Shown here one piece after another: positions 36,049 through 45,005 of a stretch of DNA of 64,000 nt. Origin of the DNA: Pseudomonas sp. BN411 (GTDB lineage Bacteria > Pseudomonadota > Gammaproteobacteria > Pseudomonadales > Pseudomonadaceae); contig NZ_SSOM01000083.1 in assembly GCF_029871235.1 (NCBI RefSeq), forward strand, positions 51,311-115,310. Reading direction: 5' to 3'. Below the pieces are notes generated by a model, which saw only the letters and a program-made list of their open reading frames with translations, was not told where the DNA came from and searched no databases. The translations under genes and the position numbers were made by a program. How positions within the stretch are numbered: the stretch's first letter is position 1; every line of letters starts with the position of its first letter.

Positions 36049-37766
36049 TGGAGCTCTGGCCCCACTGGCTGCGCCCTGTCTGGTTGCTTCTGCTGCCCCT
36101 GTTGGGCTGGCTGCTCTGGCAACTCTGGCACCGTGAACGCCGCAGCGGACGCTGGGAGCAACTGCTGCCCCGGGCCTTCCAGCCCTGGCTGCTCAGCGGC
36201 GGCCGCCTGGGCAACAACCGCTTGCCCTGGCTGGCCCTCGGCCTGGCCTGGATGCTGTGTCTGGTGGCGCTGCTGGGGCCCAGCTGGCAACTGATGGAAC
36301 AAAGCACGCAGAAACGTGCCGACCCGCTGGTGGTGATGCTGGAGCTGACGCCATCGATGCTTGCCACCGATATCGCACCGAGCCGCCTGGAGCAGGCCAA
36401 GCGCAAGCTGCGCGACCTGCTGGACGCCCGTCGCGACGCGCAGACAGCAATCATCGTCTACGCCGGCAGCGCCCACAGCCTGGTGCCGCTGTCCGACGAC
36501 CTGATGACCAGCCTCAACCTGATCGACGCCCTGAAGCCCTCGATCATGCCGGAGAAGGGGCACCGCGCCGACCTGGCCGTCGCCAGGGCCCTCAAGTTGC
36601 TGGAACAGGGGGCCCAGGGTCAGGGCCGCCTGCTGCTGATTACCAGTGGCCTCGACGAACAGGAACAGACCGGTATCCGCAAAGCCCTCGGGTCCCGCTC
36701 GGAGCGTCTGGCCATCCTCGGTATCGGCACGGCGGCGGGCGCCCCCATCGCCCAGGAGGATGGCGGCTTCCTCAAGGACGACCACGGCGCCATCCTCCTG
36801 CCCAAGCTCGACAGTGGCCAGCTGCGCCGATTCGCCGCCGAGCTGGGCGGCCGCTACAGCAGTGTCCAGCTCGATGAGGACGACCTGCGCAATCTGGGCT
36901 TGCTCGATGGTCCCGGTAGCCTGCGCGACACCGGCGAAATTGCCCGCCTGGCGGCCTGGGCCGACCAGGGCCACTGGCTGCTGCTCCCCCTGTTGCTGAT
37001 CGCAGCCTGTGCCGGGCGCCGAGGCTGGCTGTTCTGCCTGCCGCTGTTGCTGGTACTGCCGCGCCCCAGCCTGGCCATGGATTTCGAGGACCTCTGGCTA
37101 CGCCCGGACCAGCAGGGCCAGCGCCTGCTGCAAGCCCAGCAGCCTGCCGAGGCGGCCCTGCATTTCAACGATCCACGCTGGCAAGGCATGGCGCTCTACC
37201 AGGCCGGCGATTATGCCGAGGCCGCCGCTCGCTTCGCCCAGGGTGACAACGCGACGGACCACTACAACCGCGGCAATGCCCTGGCCCAGGCAGGGGAGCT
37301 GGAAGCTGCGATCGACGCCTACGATTCCGCGCTGCAACGCCAGCCCGACCTGTCTGCGGCAAAGAAGAACAAGGCACTGGTGGAGGAACTGTTGCGACAG
37401 CGCGAGGCCGAAGCCAGTAGCAACGACCCTGACCAGCAAGGCAGTGAGCAACAACAGGCTGGACAGACCGGCGAGCAGAACGCAGCGCACACCCAGTCCG
37501 GTGAGCAGGACGCGGACAACAAGGCTCCGCAGCAAGGCAGCGGCGAAACCCAGCCGGGCGGCCAGACTCGTTCCGCCACCGGCGGCACCGCCGAAGAAGC
37601 TACACCTACGAATGCCGCCCAGGCCCAGACCGCCAGTGCCGAACCCCTGGGCGAAGAGCGTCGCCAGGCCCTCGAACAATGGCTGCGGCAGATTCCGGAC
37701 GACCCCGCCGAACTGCTGCGCCGCAAGTTCTGGTATGAACAGCAACAGCGCCAGGAAGAACAGTAA
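36045..37766 (+). CDS. BatB/BatC-like protein: vWA domain plus TPR repeats
   Basis: The 573-aa protein overlaps the preceding stop codon (ATGA) and has GGAGG five bases upstream. Two N-terminal helices (about residues 7-22 and 60-82) precede a vWA domain. A further helix lies near residue 310-325. Two or three TPR units follow (MALYQAGDYAEAAARFAQGDNATDHYNRGNALAQAGELEAAIDAYDSAL), then a long Gln/Glu/Ser/Thr-rich low-complexity tail. The MIDAS start reads MLELTPSM, so the first aspartate of DxSxS is glutamate and the next serine is threonine, which suggests weakened metal binding. The protein combines functions that are separate genes (batB, batC) in other bacteria. Confidence 0.92.
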   Translation: MMELWPHWLRPVWLLLLPLLGWLLWQLWHRERRSGRWEQLLPRAFQPWLLSGGRLGNNRLPWLALGLAWMLCLVALLGPSWQLMEQSTQKRADPLVVMLELTPSMLATDIAPSRLEQAKRKLRDLLDARRDAQTAIIVYAGSAHSLVPLSDDLMTSLNLIDALKPSIMPEKGHRADLAVARALKLLEQGAQGQGRLLLITSGLDEQEQTGIRKALGSRSERLAILGIGTAAGAPIAQEDGGFLKDDHGAILLPKLDSGQLRRFAAELGGRYSSVQLDEDDLRNLGLLDGPGSLRDTGEIARLAAWADQGHWLLLPLLLIAACAGRRGWLFCLPLLLVLPRPSLAMDFEDLWLRPDQQGQRLLQAQQPAEAALHFNDPRWQGMALYQAGDYAEAAARFAQGDNATDHYNRGNALAQAGELEAAIDAYDSALQRQPDLSAAKKNKALVEELLRQREAEASSNDPDQQGSEQQQAGQTGEQNAAHTQSGEQDADNKAPQQGSGETQPGGQTRSATGGTAEEATPTNAAQAQTASAEPLGEERRQALEQWLRQIPDDPAELLRRKFWYEQQQRQEEQ

Positions 37767-39415
37767 TGACGCGCCTGCTATGCACCCTTCTCCTCAGCCT
37801 GCTGGCGTTGGCCGTCCAGGCCGCCGGCTTTTCCGCCAACGTCGACCGGACGCGGCTGAGTGAGGGCGAGACCGTCGAGCTGACCCTCGAATCCTCCGAC
37901 CCGACCCTGTTCGGCAAGCCTGACCTGACGCCGCTGGACGCCACCTTCGAGGTGCTCGGCACCCGTCAGATCAACCAGCTCAGCACCCTCAACGGCAAGA
38001 ACGACCGAGCCACCCGCTGGATCATTACCCTGCAACCGAAACAAACCGGCTTCGTCACCATTCCGGCGCTGAAGCTGGGGGACGTCCACAGCGCGCCCAT
38101 CACCCTGCAGGTGGCGAAGGCCGAGAAGTCCGAGAAATCCGGCAGCAGCAACCTCGCCCCGGTGTTCATCGACGCCAGCCTGGACCAGGAAAACGTCTAC
38201 GTGCAGGCCCAGGCCATCCTCACCCTGCGCATCTACCACTCGGTTTCCCTCTACGACGACAGCAGCCTGAGTCCCCTGCAGATGGACGACGCCCGCGTCG
38301 AACAACTGGGCGATCCGCGCACCTACGAGAAAGAAATCAACGGCGTGCGCCACGGCGTGATCGAGGTGCGTTATGCGGTCTTCCCGCAGAAGAGTGGTGT
38401 GCTGAACATCCCTCCGCAGGTGTTCAGCGCCACTCTGGTGGACCCTGCCAGCGAAACCGGCTACCAGCCCTTCGGCCCCCGCCCCGGCAAGCAGACCCGG
38501 GTGAACTCGCCGCGCATCCCGCTCACCGTGCTGCCCAAGCCCGCCGACTACCCGGCCGACGTGCCGTGGCTGCCGGCACGCAACCTGGTCCTGACCGAGT
38601 CCTGGAGCCCGGACCCCGGCAGCGTACAGACTGGCGACTCGCTGACCCGCAGCCTGATGCTGAACGTCGAAGGCCTTTCCAGCGCGCAGATCCCTCCCCT
38701 GCCAGCCACCCAGGCCCAGGGCCTGCGGCGCTATCCCGACCAGCCGCAACTGGGCAACAAGATCGACGAGCGCGGGCTCATTGGCAGCCGCGAAGAGCGC
38801 GAAGCGCTGGTGCCCACCACCAACGGCCGCCTGGAATTGCCGGCGGTCAGCATCACCTGGTGGAACACCCGGGATAACCGCCTGGAACGCAGCGAGATCG
38901 CCGCACGGACCCTGGAGGTCGCCATCAACCCCGAGCTGGAAGCCAACCCGGCGCAGAGCGCGGGAACAGCGGTCGGCAATGCGGTTGTCCTGGCGCGGCT
39001 CTGGCCCTGGCAACTCGCCTGCGCCCTGCTCGCCTGCACCACCCTGCTGGGCTTCGGCCTCTGGTGGCGCGCACGCCGCCAACCGGCGATCCTGCCTACG
39101 GTCCAGACCGGCCCGAGCCCGCGCACCCTGCTGGACGAACTGCGCCGCGCCTGCCAATCCAACGATTCTCACGCCACTCGCCAGGCCCTCGACAACTGGG
39201 CCCGCCAGCAGCCGGAAACCCTCGCCGACATGGCCGCCCGCTTCGTCCCGCTGTCCGATGCCATGGACGGGCTCAACGGTGCCCTCTACAGCGAAGCCGG
39301 CCAGCATTGGCAGGGTGAAGACCTGTGGAAAGCCATCCGCGCCCTCCCCGCCCTCGTGGTGGAACAGCAAACCACGGGCGATCCGAGCCAGTTGCCGCCG
39401 CTGTATCCGCGCTGA
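37766..39415 (+). CDS. BatD-like secreted/membrane protein
   Basis: The 549-aa protein starts at the last base of the preceding TAA codon. A signal peptide (residues 1 to about 18, ending VQAAGF) leads to a large periplasmic part with beta-sandwich repeats (ANVDRTRLSEGETVELTLES, then VFIDASLDQENVYVQAQAILTLRIY). One membrane helix near residues 410-430 precedes a cytoplasmic helical tail. This is the BatD architecture. It closes the six-gene operon, which is followed by repeats and no clear + strand terminator until 39851. Confidence 0.92.
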   Translation: MTRLLCTLLLSLLALAVQAAGFSANVDRTRLSEGETVELTLESSDPTLFGKPDLTPLDATFEVLGTRQINQLSTLNGKNDRATRWIITLQPKQTGFVTIPALKLGDVHSAPITLQVAKAEKSEKSGSSNLAPVFIDASLDQENVYVQAQAILTLRIYHSVSLYDDSSLSPLQMDDARVEQLGDPRTYEKEINGVRHGVIEVRYAVFPQKSGVLNIPPQVFSATLVDPASETGYQPFGPRPGKQTRVNSPRIPLTVLPKPADYPADVPWLPARNLVLTESWSPDPGSVQTGDSLTRSLMLNVEGLSSAQIPPLPATQAQGLRRYPDQPQLGNKIDERGLIGSREEREALVPTTNGRLELPAVSITWWNTRDNRLERSEIAARTLEVAINPELEANPAQSAGTAVGNAVVLARLWPWQLACALLACTTLLGFGLWWRARRQPAILPTVQTGPSPRTLLDELRRACQSNDSHATRQALDNWARQQPETLADMAARFVPLSDAMDGLNGALYSEAGQHWQGEDLWKAIRALPALVVEQQTTGDPSQLPPLYPR

Positions 39416-39455
39416 CCCTCTCCACTCCGCCTGAGCTTTGCACGTCCCTGTGGGG

Positions 39456-39608
39456 GCGAATTCATTCGCGAAGGAGGCCGCCGGCCTCCCCTCCGAAGTT
39501 CCAGCCAGACTAGGCCTCCCTCACCCCCGCCCTCTCCCAGAGGGAGAGGGGGTCAGTCCGCGCAAGAGGTCGGTCTTCTCGCTTTCCCTGTAAGGCGAAT
39601 TCATTCGC
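39456..39608. repeat. REP-like palindromes after batD
   Basis: The 14-bp element GCGAATTCATTCGC occurs twice, at 39456-39469 and 39595-39608; it is the core of a common Pseudomonas REP. Between them lies a hairpin CCCTCTCCC...GAGAGGG (about 39530-39550), another repeated intergenic motif of the genus. Confidence 0.8.
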
Positions 39609-39621
39609 CAACCTGCCGTAT

Positions 39622-39824
39622 GGCGAGGCCCAACGCAGGGGTTCAACCCGTTACGTTGGGCTTCGCTGCGCTCTGCCACAACCTACGAGTAATCCTAATG
39701 CCGGCAGCCGCGTTCCCTTGCGGGGATGAGGCACGCGTAGGTTGGTCCGAGCTTGGCGAGGCCCAACGTGGGGGTTCGATTACGATCGTTGGGCTTCGCT
39801 GCGCTCAGCCGCAACCTACGAGTA
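39622..39824. repeat. Two copies of a long palindromic intergenic repeat
   Basis: Copy A (39622-39691) and copy B (39736-39824) both contain GGCGAGGCCCAACG, then after about 20 bases GTTGGGCTTCGCTGCGCTC, and end in CAACCTACGAGTA or a near match. Copy B also has the matching outer arm CGTAGGTTG at 39736, so it folds back on itself completely; copy A lacks that arm. Confidence 0.8.
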
Positions 39825-39850
39825 GCAACAACAATTCGCGCCCATAAAAA

Positions 39851-39878
39851 AACCGCGGCCAAGGCCGCGGTTCTTTTT
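39851..39878. terminator. Bidirectional terminator
   Basis: AACCGCGGCC and GGCCGCGGTT form a perfect 10-bp stem with an AA loop. A run of A precedes it and CTTTTT follows, so it can stop the BatD operon from the left and the RND gene from the right. Confidence 0.9.
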
Positions 39879-39891
39879 CAAGCGATCAGGC

Positions 39892-42267
39892 TCAGTGGGC
39901 CAGCAGCGAACCACCGACCTTGCCTGCAAGTTTCTCAGGCTTGATCAGGAAGCGCGCCAGGGCAGGCAGCAGCCACAGGGCACCGAACATGTTCCAGAGG
40001 AGCATGAAGGTCAGCATCAGCCCCATGTCGGCCTGGAACTTGATGGCCGAGAAGATCCAGGTGGCGACGCCGATGGCCAGGCAGAGGCCGGTGAAGAGCA
40101 CGGCCTTGCCGGTGGACTTCAGGGTCTCGTAGTAGGCCTCCTGCAGGGGCAGGCCAGCACGCAGGAAGCTTTCCAGGCGGCTGTAGATGTAGATGCCGTA
40201 GTCGACACCGATACCCACACCCAGCGCGATCACCGGCAGGGTCGCCACTTTCACGCCGATACCCAGCCAGGCCATGAGCGCGTTGCCCAGCACCGAGGTG
40301 AGGATCAGCGGCAGCACGATGCACAGGGTCGCGGCAATGGAGCGGAAGGTGATCAGGCACATCACGGCAACGCAGATGTACACCAGGATCAGGATGGTCA
40401 GTTCAGCCTGGGCGATCACCTCGTTGGTGGCCGCTTCGATGCCGGCGTTACCGGCGGCCAGGAGGAACTGCAGGCCGTCCTTGTCGTGTTCCTTGGCGAA
40501 CTCTTCCACCACGGCCACGGCGCGGGACAGGGTCTCGGCCTTGTGATCGTTGAGGAACACCAGAACCGGTGCCAGCGAGCAGTCGGAGTTGTACAGGCCT
40601 TCAGCGCGGCTGATGGAGTTGTTCAGCACGTCCTGGTTGCGGGACAGGGTTTCCCACTTCAGGTTGCCTTCGTTCATCCCTTTGATCACCTGCTTGGAGA
40701 CGGTGACCATGGAGATGGCGGACTGCACGCCCGGCGTGTTCTCCATCTTCCACATCAGCTCATCCACCGGCGCCAGGGCCTCATGGGTGGAGCAGCCCTC
40801 GGGGCCGGTCTTGACCATGACCACCAATACGTCAGAGCTGGTGGAGTAGTTGTTGATGATGAAGTTGTTGTCCTGGTTGTAGCGCGAGTCCGGACGCAGT
40901 TCCGGAGCGCCCTGGTCGAGGTCGCCGATCTTCAGGTTCTGGCCGTACCACAGGCCGCCACCGAAGCCGATCAGAGCGATGACCACGGAGATCGGCGCTA
41001 CAACCGGGTGGGCGAAGTTGGACAGCAGGCGCCAGAACGGATGGTCGCGCTTGGCGTCCTTCTTGCTGCGCTCGATGGCCTTACTGCTGATGCCTACGTA
41101 GGAGATGGCAACCGGCAGCAGGATCAGGTTGGTGAAGACGATCACCGCCACACCGATGGAGGCGCCGATGGCCAGCTCGCGGATCACGCCGATGTCGATG
41201 ATCAGCAGGGTGATGAAGCCCACGGCGTCCGCCAGGATCGCGATCATGCCGGGCAGGAACAGCTGGCGGAACGTGCGCCGGGCTGCCGTCAGGGCGTTGT
41301 CGGCATCACTGGATTGCAGGGCAATACCGTTGATCTTCTGCACGCCGTGAGAAATACCGATGGCGAAGATCAGGAACGGCACCAGCATCGAGTACGGGTC
41401 GAGACCGAAGCCCACGGTGTGCATCAGGCCCAACTGCCAGACCACCGCCACCAACGTGGTGATGAGCACGGCGATGGTGCTGCGGATACACCAGGTGAAC
41501 CAGTAGAGCAGCACCAGGGTGATGAGGAAGGCGATGCCGAAGAACATCACCACCATGATCAAACCATCGATCAGGTCGCCCACCTTCTTGGCGAAGCCCA
41601 CCACGTGGACTTTCACGTTGGGGTTCTGGGCCTGGTACTTGTCACGGATCTTCTCTTCCAGCTCGTGGGAGAACTGGCGGTAGTCGAGCTTCATCAGCTT
41701 GCCCTGGTCGTTCGGGTCCGGGTAGGACTCGAGCAGGGGCACGTCGACGATGCTGGACTTGAAGTTGTTGGCTACCAGGCGGCCGATCTGGCCGGACTTG
41801 AGCACGTTGTTGCGCAGCTCTTCCAGGCTGGCCGCGGAGCCGTCGTAGGTCTGCGGGATGACCTCGCCGCCGGCGAAGCCTTCCTCGGTCACTTCAGTCC
41901 AGCGAACGCTCGGGCTCCACAGGGACTTCAGGCCGGAACGGTCGACGCCAGGAATGTAGAAGACCTCGTCGTGGATCTGACGCAGGGTCTCCATGTACTC
42001 CTTGCTGAAGATGTCGCCGTTGACCGCTTCCACCGAGATACGCACGGTGTTGCCCAGGTTGGCCAGGTCATTGCGGTGTTCGAGCATCTTCTGGATGTAC
42101 GGATGATGCAGCGGAATCATCTTCTCGAAACTGGTGGACGGCCGTACGTGCATGGCCTGCCAGAAGAGGAAGACACTGACCAGCAGGCAGATGACGATCA
42201 CCGCCGGCCGGTTGTTGAAGATCAGGCGCTCCAGGAAGGTCGCCTTGTCCTGGTGATGGGTACTCAT
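39892..42267 (-). CDS. RND-superfamily inner-membrane transporter (MmpL type), core cassette
   Basis: The 791-aa protein is a full paralogue of the island pump at 4021-6441. It has one N-terminal helix (about residues 19-38), SFEKMIPLHHPY in the first periplasmic loop, LVPFLIFAIGISHGVQKING in the first helix bundle, and GVGIGVDYGIYIYS in the second. It belongs to the COG1033-like exporters and has no adaptor protein nearby. The ATG has GGAGAG five bases upstream. It follows the YCF48 gene by 19 bases, so these two are co-transcribed. The order matches what I recall for a conserved P. aeruginosa locus, so this copy is likely ancestral. Confidence 0.94.
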   Translation of the reverse strand: MSTHHQDKATFLERLIFNNRPAVIVICLLVSVFLFWQAMHVRPSTSFEKMIPLHHPYIQKMLEHRNDLANLGNTVRISVEAVNGDIFSKEYMETLRQIHDEVFYIPGVDRSGLKSLWSPSVRWTEVTEEGFAGGEVIPQTYDGSAASLEELRNNVLKSGQIGRLVANNFKSSIVDVPLLESYPDPNDQGKLMKLDYRQFSHELEEKIRDKYQAQNPNVKVHVVGFAKKVGDLIDGLIMVVMFFGIAFLITLVLLYWFTWCIRSTIAVLITTLVAVVWQLGLMHTVGFGLDPYSMLVPFLIFAIGISHGVQKINGIALQSSDADNALTAARRTFRQLFLPGMIAILADAVGFITLLIIDIGVIRELAIGASIGVAVIVFTNLILLPVAISYVGISSKAIERSKKDAKRDHPFWRLLSNFAHPVVAPISVVIALIGFGGGLWYGQNLKIGDLDQGAPELRPDSRYNQDNNFIINNYSTSSDVLVVMVKTGPEGCSTHEALAPVDELMWKMENTPGVQSAISMVTVSKQVIKGMNEGNLKWETLSRNQDVLNNSISRAEGLYNSDCSLAPVLVFLNDHKAETLSRAVAVVEEFAKEHDKDGLQFLLAAGNAGIEAATNEVIAQAELTILILVYICVAVMCLITFRSIAATLCIVLPLILTSVLGNALMAWLGIGVKVATLPVIALGVGIGVDYGIYIYSRLESFLRAGLPLQEAYYETLKSTGKAVLFTGLCLAIGVATWIFSAIKFQADMGLMLTFMLLWNMFGALWLLPALARFLIKPEKLAGKVGGSLLAH

Positions 42268-42286
42268 CGAAACTCTCCGCCTTTTC

Positions 42287-43375
42287 TTATAGTTGGCCCA
42301 GCTCGGCGCCGGTCGGGGACGCTACGCGTACACCGCCCTGTCCCACCAGGATCAGGTTGCCTTTCTCGTCGGCGATGACACTGGCCAGCGACAGTCGATC
42401 GCTGCGGTTCACCACGGTGAAGCTGCGGCCACTGTCGGTGCTCTTCAGCACACTGCCGCCGTGGCCGACGACCACCAGGCTGCCATCGGGCAGCAAGGCG
42501 CCGCCGGACAGGCCGAACTCCAGTTCACCATTGCCGGCTTTCAGCGGCACGGTTTCCCAGGTGTTGCCGAAGTCCGCGGAACGGAACAGGTGGCCACGCA
42601 GACCGTAGGCGATCACGACGCCCGGCTCGGCGGTCCCGAGGGCACCGAACAGCGAGCCCTCGTAGGGGCCTTCGAGGCGCTCCCAGGTCTCGCCCCAGTC
42701 GGCGGAGCGGAACATGCTGCCGGCCTCGCCTACCACGAACAGACCGGAGTCCTTCACGGCGGCGATGGCATTGAGGTGGTACTGGTCTTCGTTGTCGAGG
42801 CGGTCGCTGACGTCTTCCCAGTTCTTGCCACCGTCGCGGGTGGTCAGCAGCGCGCCATAGGCGCCCACGGCGAAGCCGGTGCTGGCGTCCTTGAACCAGA
42901 CGTCCAGCAGCGGGGCTTCCCGTTGCAGGTCTTCGAACTGTTGGGTCCAGGTCGCGCCGCCGTCCTCGCTGGCGAGGATCTGCGCGTCGTGACCGACAGC
43001 CCAGCCTTTCTTGTCATCGATGAAGAAGACAGCGGTGAGCATCTGGCGGGTAGGCACCTTGGCCTGGGTCCAGGACTTGCCGTTGTCGTCGGAATAGAGA
43101 ATGTGGCCACGGTCGCCAACGGCCACCAGGCGCTTGCCCGCGTGGGCGACGTCGAGCAGCAGGCTGCTTACGGCCTTGGGCGATTCGATGGAGAGGACGG
43201 GTGCATCAGCGGCCAGCGCGGATGCGGTAATGGGCGCAGCGGCTACAGCAAGGACAGAGAGCACACTGAACAGCGAGAGCGCTTTGGCCAGCGGCGAGTG
43301 GTAGCGGAACGTCGGCTTGTGGAGGCTATCCACGGAGAGGCCGGACGGGGTGCGCCGCATGACGGGCTCACTCAT
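42287..43375 (-). CDS. YCF48-type secreted beta-propeller, core cassette
   Basis: The 362-aa product has a long N-region and then a signal segment (about residues 31-55, AKALSLFSVLSVLAVAAAPITASALAADAP). The mature part shows Asp-box repeats SDDNGKSW, SEDGGATW, TRDGGKNW, SADWGETW, SADFGNTW and STDSGRSF, one per propeller blade. It parallels the protein at 6498-7595. The start at 43375 has AAAGG three bases upstream; the ATG five codons later is an alternative. A terminator (43535-43559) lies between it and the DUF1329 gene, so it needs its own promoter: TTGTGC and TAGGAT with an 18-base spacer lie about 50-90 bases upstream. Confidence 0.92.
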   Translation of the reverse strand: MSEPVMRRTPSGLSVDSLHKPTFRYHSPLAKALSLFSVLSVLAVAAAPITASALAADAPVLSIESPKAVSSLLLDVAHAGKRLVAVGDRGHILYSDDNGKSWTQAKVPTRQMLTAVFFIDDKKGWAVGHDAQILASEDGGATWTQQFEDLQREAPLLDVWFKDASTGFAVGAYGALLTTRDGGKNWEDVSDRLDNEDQYHLNAIAAVKDSGLFVVGEAGSMFRSADWGETWERLEGPYEGSLFGALGTAEPGVVIAYGLRGHLFRSADFGNTWETVPLKAGNGELEFGLSGGALLPDGSLVVVGHGGSVLKSTDSGRSFTVVNRSDRLSLASVIADEKGNLILVGQGGVRVASPTGAELGQL

Positions 43376-43534
43376 ACACCTTTCCCCTTTTTGTTATAGG
43401 TGGACGCTGCCCAGGGCAGGCAGCGCACTAATCCTAGCCAGCTTTGGAAAGCGCGCACAATCAGCGGGACGTTATGTTTTGTTAAGCGCAGGTGGCGCTC
43501 TGTAACACGGCATTCCCGTTCCCCAAAAGAAAAA

Positions 43535-43559
43535 GGCCGCTACGAGTAGCGGCCTTTTT
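43535..43559. terminator. Strong bidirectional terminator inside the core cassette
   Basis: GGCCGCTAC and GTAGCGGCC form a perfect 9-bp stem with a GA loop, flanked by AAAAA on the left and TTTTT on the right. It lies 18 bases after the DUF1329 stop codon and splits the cassette into a DUF1302-DUF1329 unit and a YCF48-RND unit. Confidence 0.92.
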
Positions 43560-43576
43560 CATGGAGCACTGCGGGA

Positions 43577-44944
43577 TCAGCGAGTACCGCGACGACGCAG
43601 GGCGGACGGCTTGAAGTAGCCATCGTCCGGAGTGGCCTGGGTGAAGTCGATGGTGGTCGGCTCTTCGTTGTCCAGGTTCTGCACGTGGTAGCGGCGGGCC
43701 TGCAGGTCGTGGAACACGTCGAGTGCGGACCAGGTGGTCGGCAGGTCGTAGTAGTTCTTCAGGTACGCCACCGATACGCGCCACAGTTCACCACGGCCGT
43801 CGTACTGGTCGACCACAGCGGCTTGCCAGCTGTCCTCGTCGAGGAACAGGGTGCGCTTGGAGTAGATGTGGCGGGCGCCGGACTTCAGGGTGCCTTCCAC
43901 GACCCACACGCGGTGCAGTTCGTTGCGGGTAAAGGCCGGGTTCAGGTGGCCGGGCTGCAGCAGGTCCTTGTACTTAACCTCAGGGCTGGAAACCTTGTAG
44001 TTGTTGTACGGGATGTAGATTTCCTTCTTGCCCACCAGCTTCCAGTCGTAACGGTCCGGAGCGCCGTTGAACATGTCGGTGTCGTCGGCGGTACGCAGGC
44101 CGTCGGCAGCAGCAATCGGAGTGTCGTAGGCAAGGTTAGGTGCACGGCGCACGCGACGCTGGCCGGCGTTGTAGCCCCAGGCCTGGCGCGGTTCCTTCAC
44201 CTGGTCGAGGGTCTCGTGGACCAGGGTCGCACCACCAGCCAGGCGAGCCGGGCTCTTGGTGAAGGACAGGTAGTAGAACAGGATGTTGTTCAGGTCGGCG
44301 TAAGTACCTTGCGGGTTGTAGTACTTGAACCGGGCTTCCTGCTGCGACGTCACCAGCGAGTAGTCGCCATTGCGCTGCACGGCCACTTCCGAAGCGCGGC
44401 GCACGATGTAGGAGCCACGGTAACGGGTGATGTGGTTCCACAGGGCTTCCACGCCGTTCTGCGGAATCGGGAACGGGATGCCGCCATAGGCATCGGAGAA
44501 GCCGTTGCCGCCGTCCAGCAGTTTGGCTGTGGTGGCGTTCTTGACGGTGTTGTCATACACCCACTGCGGCGCAGAGCCGGAGCGACGGGTCTGGTACACC
44601 GGCATCTGGAAGCTGTTCGGGTAGGCGTTGAACAGGGCGATCTGACCCGGGGTCAGGTTGGCCTTGTACTGGTCCAGGTTCGCCTTGGTGATGGTGAACA
44701 GCGGCTTGTCTTCCGGGAACGGGTCCGGATGGTGCTGGCCGGACTTGTAGCCAGCCGGAGCCTGGGTGATGCCACCGGTCCAGGCCGGGATGGTGCCAGC
44801 GGCGTTGCCGGCCTTCTCGGCACCGAAGGGGGTCAGGCTGGCGCCAAGCTTGGCGGCGTCCTGGGTCGAAACCGAGGCCAGGGCGGCGCTGGCGGAGAGC
44901 GCCAGGGCAACCGCGGCGCTAATCAGCGAAAGCTTTTTCAGCAT
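43577..44944 (-). CDS. DUF1329 periplasmic protein (LolA/LolB-like family), core cassette
   Basis: The 455-aa protein has a signal peptide (residues 1 to about 23, ending ASAALA). It shares with its island paralogue AAKLGASLTPFGAEKAGN, IPAWTGGITQAP, APQWVYDNTVKNAT, GQRRVRRAPNLAYDTP and a C-terminal LDEDSWQ. The pattern is diagnostic for DUF1329, which I recall as structurally related to LolA/LolB lipid carriers. GGAGA lies six bases before the ATG. It is 61 bases downstream of the DUF1302 gene and should be read from the same sigma-54-type promoter. Confidence 0.95.
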   Translation of the reverse strand: MLKKLSLISAAVALALSASAALASVSTQDAAKLGASLTPFGAEKAGNAAGTIPAWTGGITQAPAGYKSGQHHPDPFPEDKPLFTITKANLDQYKANLTPGQIALFNAYPNSFQMPVYQTRRSGSAPQWVYDNTVKNATTAKLLDGGNGFSDAYGGIPFPIPQNGVEALWNHITRYRGSYIVRRASEVAVQRNGDYSLVTSQQEARFKYYNPQGTYADLNNILFYYLSFTKSPARLAGGATLVHETLDQVKEPRQAWGYNAGQRRVRRAPNLAYDTPIAAADGLRTADDTDMFNGAPDRYDWKLVGKKEIYIPYNNYKVSSPEVKYKDLLQPGHLNPAFTRNELHRVWVVEGTLKSGARHIYSKRTLFLDEDSWQAAVVDQYDGRGELWRVSVAYLKNYYDLPTTWSALDVFHDLQARRYHVQNLDNEEPTTIDFTQATPDDGYFKPSALRRRGTR

Positions 44945-45005
44945 GTGGGTTCTCCGTGATGAGTCTGTATCGGGCGCCGCCAGGGCGCCCGTATTGTTCT
45001 TGTGC

